Source: Magicicada septendecula
Taxonomy: Eukaryota; Arthropoda; Insecta; Hemiptera; Cicadidae
Assembly (NCBI GenBank): GCA_034769895.1
Contig: CM068369.1
Span: 149,128,574-149,192,573 of the forward strand
Reading direction: 5' to 3'
DNA: 64,000 bases
Shown here: positions 63,380 to 64,000 of the stretch, one piece after another
Layout of the letters: each line of letters opens with the position of its first letter
How positions within the stretch are numbered: position 1 is the stretch's first letter
The notes under the pieces: model-generated
What the model was told of the DNA's origin: nothing
What the model saw: only the letters and a program-made list of their open reading frames with translations
The model's database searches: none
Program-made: the position numbers and the translations under genes

Positions 63380-63997
63380 GGGTAATGTTGTAGTGATGGA
63401 TTATTGTGAATACAAAGCCTTTTATTGCTAACGAGAAACAGACTAGTAACGTCAATGATCATTCAAAACAAACCTTGCCCCGGAATAAATTTGAAGATTT
63501 AGACACTTGTTTAGAGGTGTCTACTGAAGATTTTAAACAACAGAATTTGGTGTGTTTTCAGTTTACGTCGGGAGATTAATCAGTGCATCTCAAGTGGTTA
63601 TTAGTGAAAATTATTTATTGTGAAGTATTCTAATAGTTTACATTATTATTGCGTGTGGACAAATTCATTTTATATTATTGTACGAGAATAATCTTGTAGA
63701 ATAACGAGTTAATTACAAATTGTTATTTGTGATTAATTGAAGTTGGTACTTAGTGACTTCATTGGTGTCTGAATTTTGTTTATACTGTACCATACGACGA
63801 TCAGTGAGACCGTCGTAACAGTATGTTACACTGTGACTGAACAATCAAGAGTCAGAAGAATTAATTCAGTGTATCCAAAGATCACTTCACCCGTTAAACG
63901 TCATTAAAATAAAATAACTTAAATAAAACACTGATGTACTTTAAGAAACAACAAAGCTCTTTGCTGGTTACAAACTTTGCTTCTAGTTACTACGTCG
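63306..63997. repeat. Direct repeats flanking family 2 copy 4
   Basis: GTTACAAACTTTG ... AGTTACTACGTCG occurs at 63306-63340 and at 63967-63997, with a few differences, 661 bases apart on either side of the minus-strand family 2 copy. They may be parts of a tandem arrangement continuing past the window end. Confidence 0.55.
63380..63820 (-). mobile_element. LTR-like dispersed repeat, family 2, copy 4
   Basis: On the minus strand it starts TGTTACGACGGTCTCAC at 63820 and contains ACACCAATGAAGTCACTAA, ACTTCAATTAATCACAA and TAATAACCACTTGA, matching copies 2 and 3 in order. The end near 63380 is approximate. No coding content. Confidence 0.6.
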
Positions 63998-64000
63998 AAA

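Overview
The window looks like repeat-rich intergenic DNA from an animal with a large, AT-rich genome, most likely an arthropod. That is inferred from the transposon families present, not from any host gene. I found no intact host protein gene, rRNA, tRNA or CRISPR array. Nearly everything recognisable is a transposable element or a tandem repeat, and most short open frames are chance or lie inside repeats.

The dominant object is a head-to-tail array at 7081-39792 with a ~4.35 kb period and very high identity between units. Its order is (A-B)x7-A, where A is ~2.24 kb and B is ~2.11 kb. The array begins with TG at the first base of A and ends with CA at the last base of A. It is flanked on both sides by ACAT. 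I therefore read it as a concatemer of a non-autonomous LTR retrotransposon: A is a very long LTR and B is a short internal region without gag or pol. A carries a possible promoter (full CRE, AT-rich TATA-like stretch, terminal hairpin) and two good splice donors on the minus strand. A diverged single copy of the same promoter and donor layout lies at about 52.69-53.67 kb.

Left flank (1-7080): AT-rich DNA with no recognisable gene, one LTR-like copy of a second dispersed family (about 3675-4010), and a foldback motif next to the array. Right of the array (39797-41712): no recognisable feature. Next comes a hAT element of the BED-finger/GTF2IRD2-like (Buster) type at 41721-44348, with 8-bp target duplications and 15-bp inverted ends but a broken transposase.

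From 44.49 to 52.1 kb the sequence is a mosaic bounded by long (TA)n runs. One segment (44532-48015) has 13-bp perfect inverted ends, and several (TA)n borders share a TTGCGACA-like terminus. Inside are two minisatellites, a ~174-bp tandem repeat and a 200-bp foldback.

The right part (53.7-64 kb) holds a LINE reverse-transcriptase C-terminal remnant (about 55.02-55.70 kb, minus), a clean solo LTR with a 4-bp duplication (56794-57328), a near-perfect 97-bp-arm palindrome (57498-57713), a Penelope-like reverse-transcriptase remnant (61073-61440, plus), and two further copies of the solo-LTR family (from 61766 plus; ending 63820 minus). No gene network can be described. What the window records is transposon insertion, amplification by recombination, and decay.
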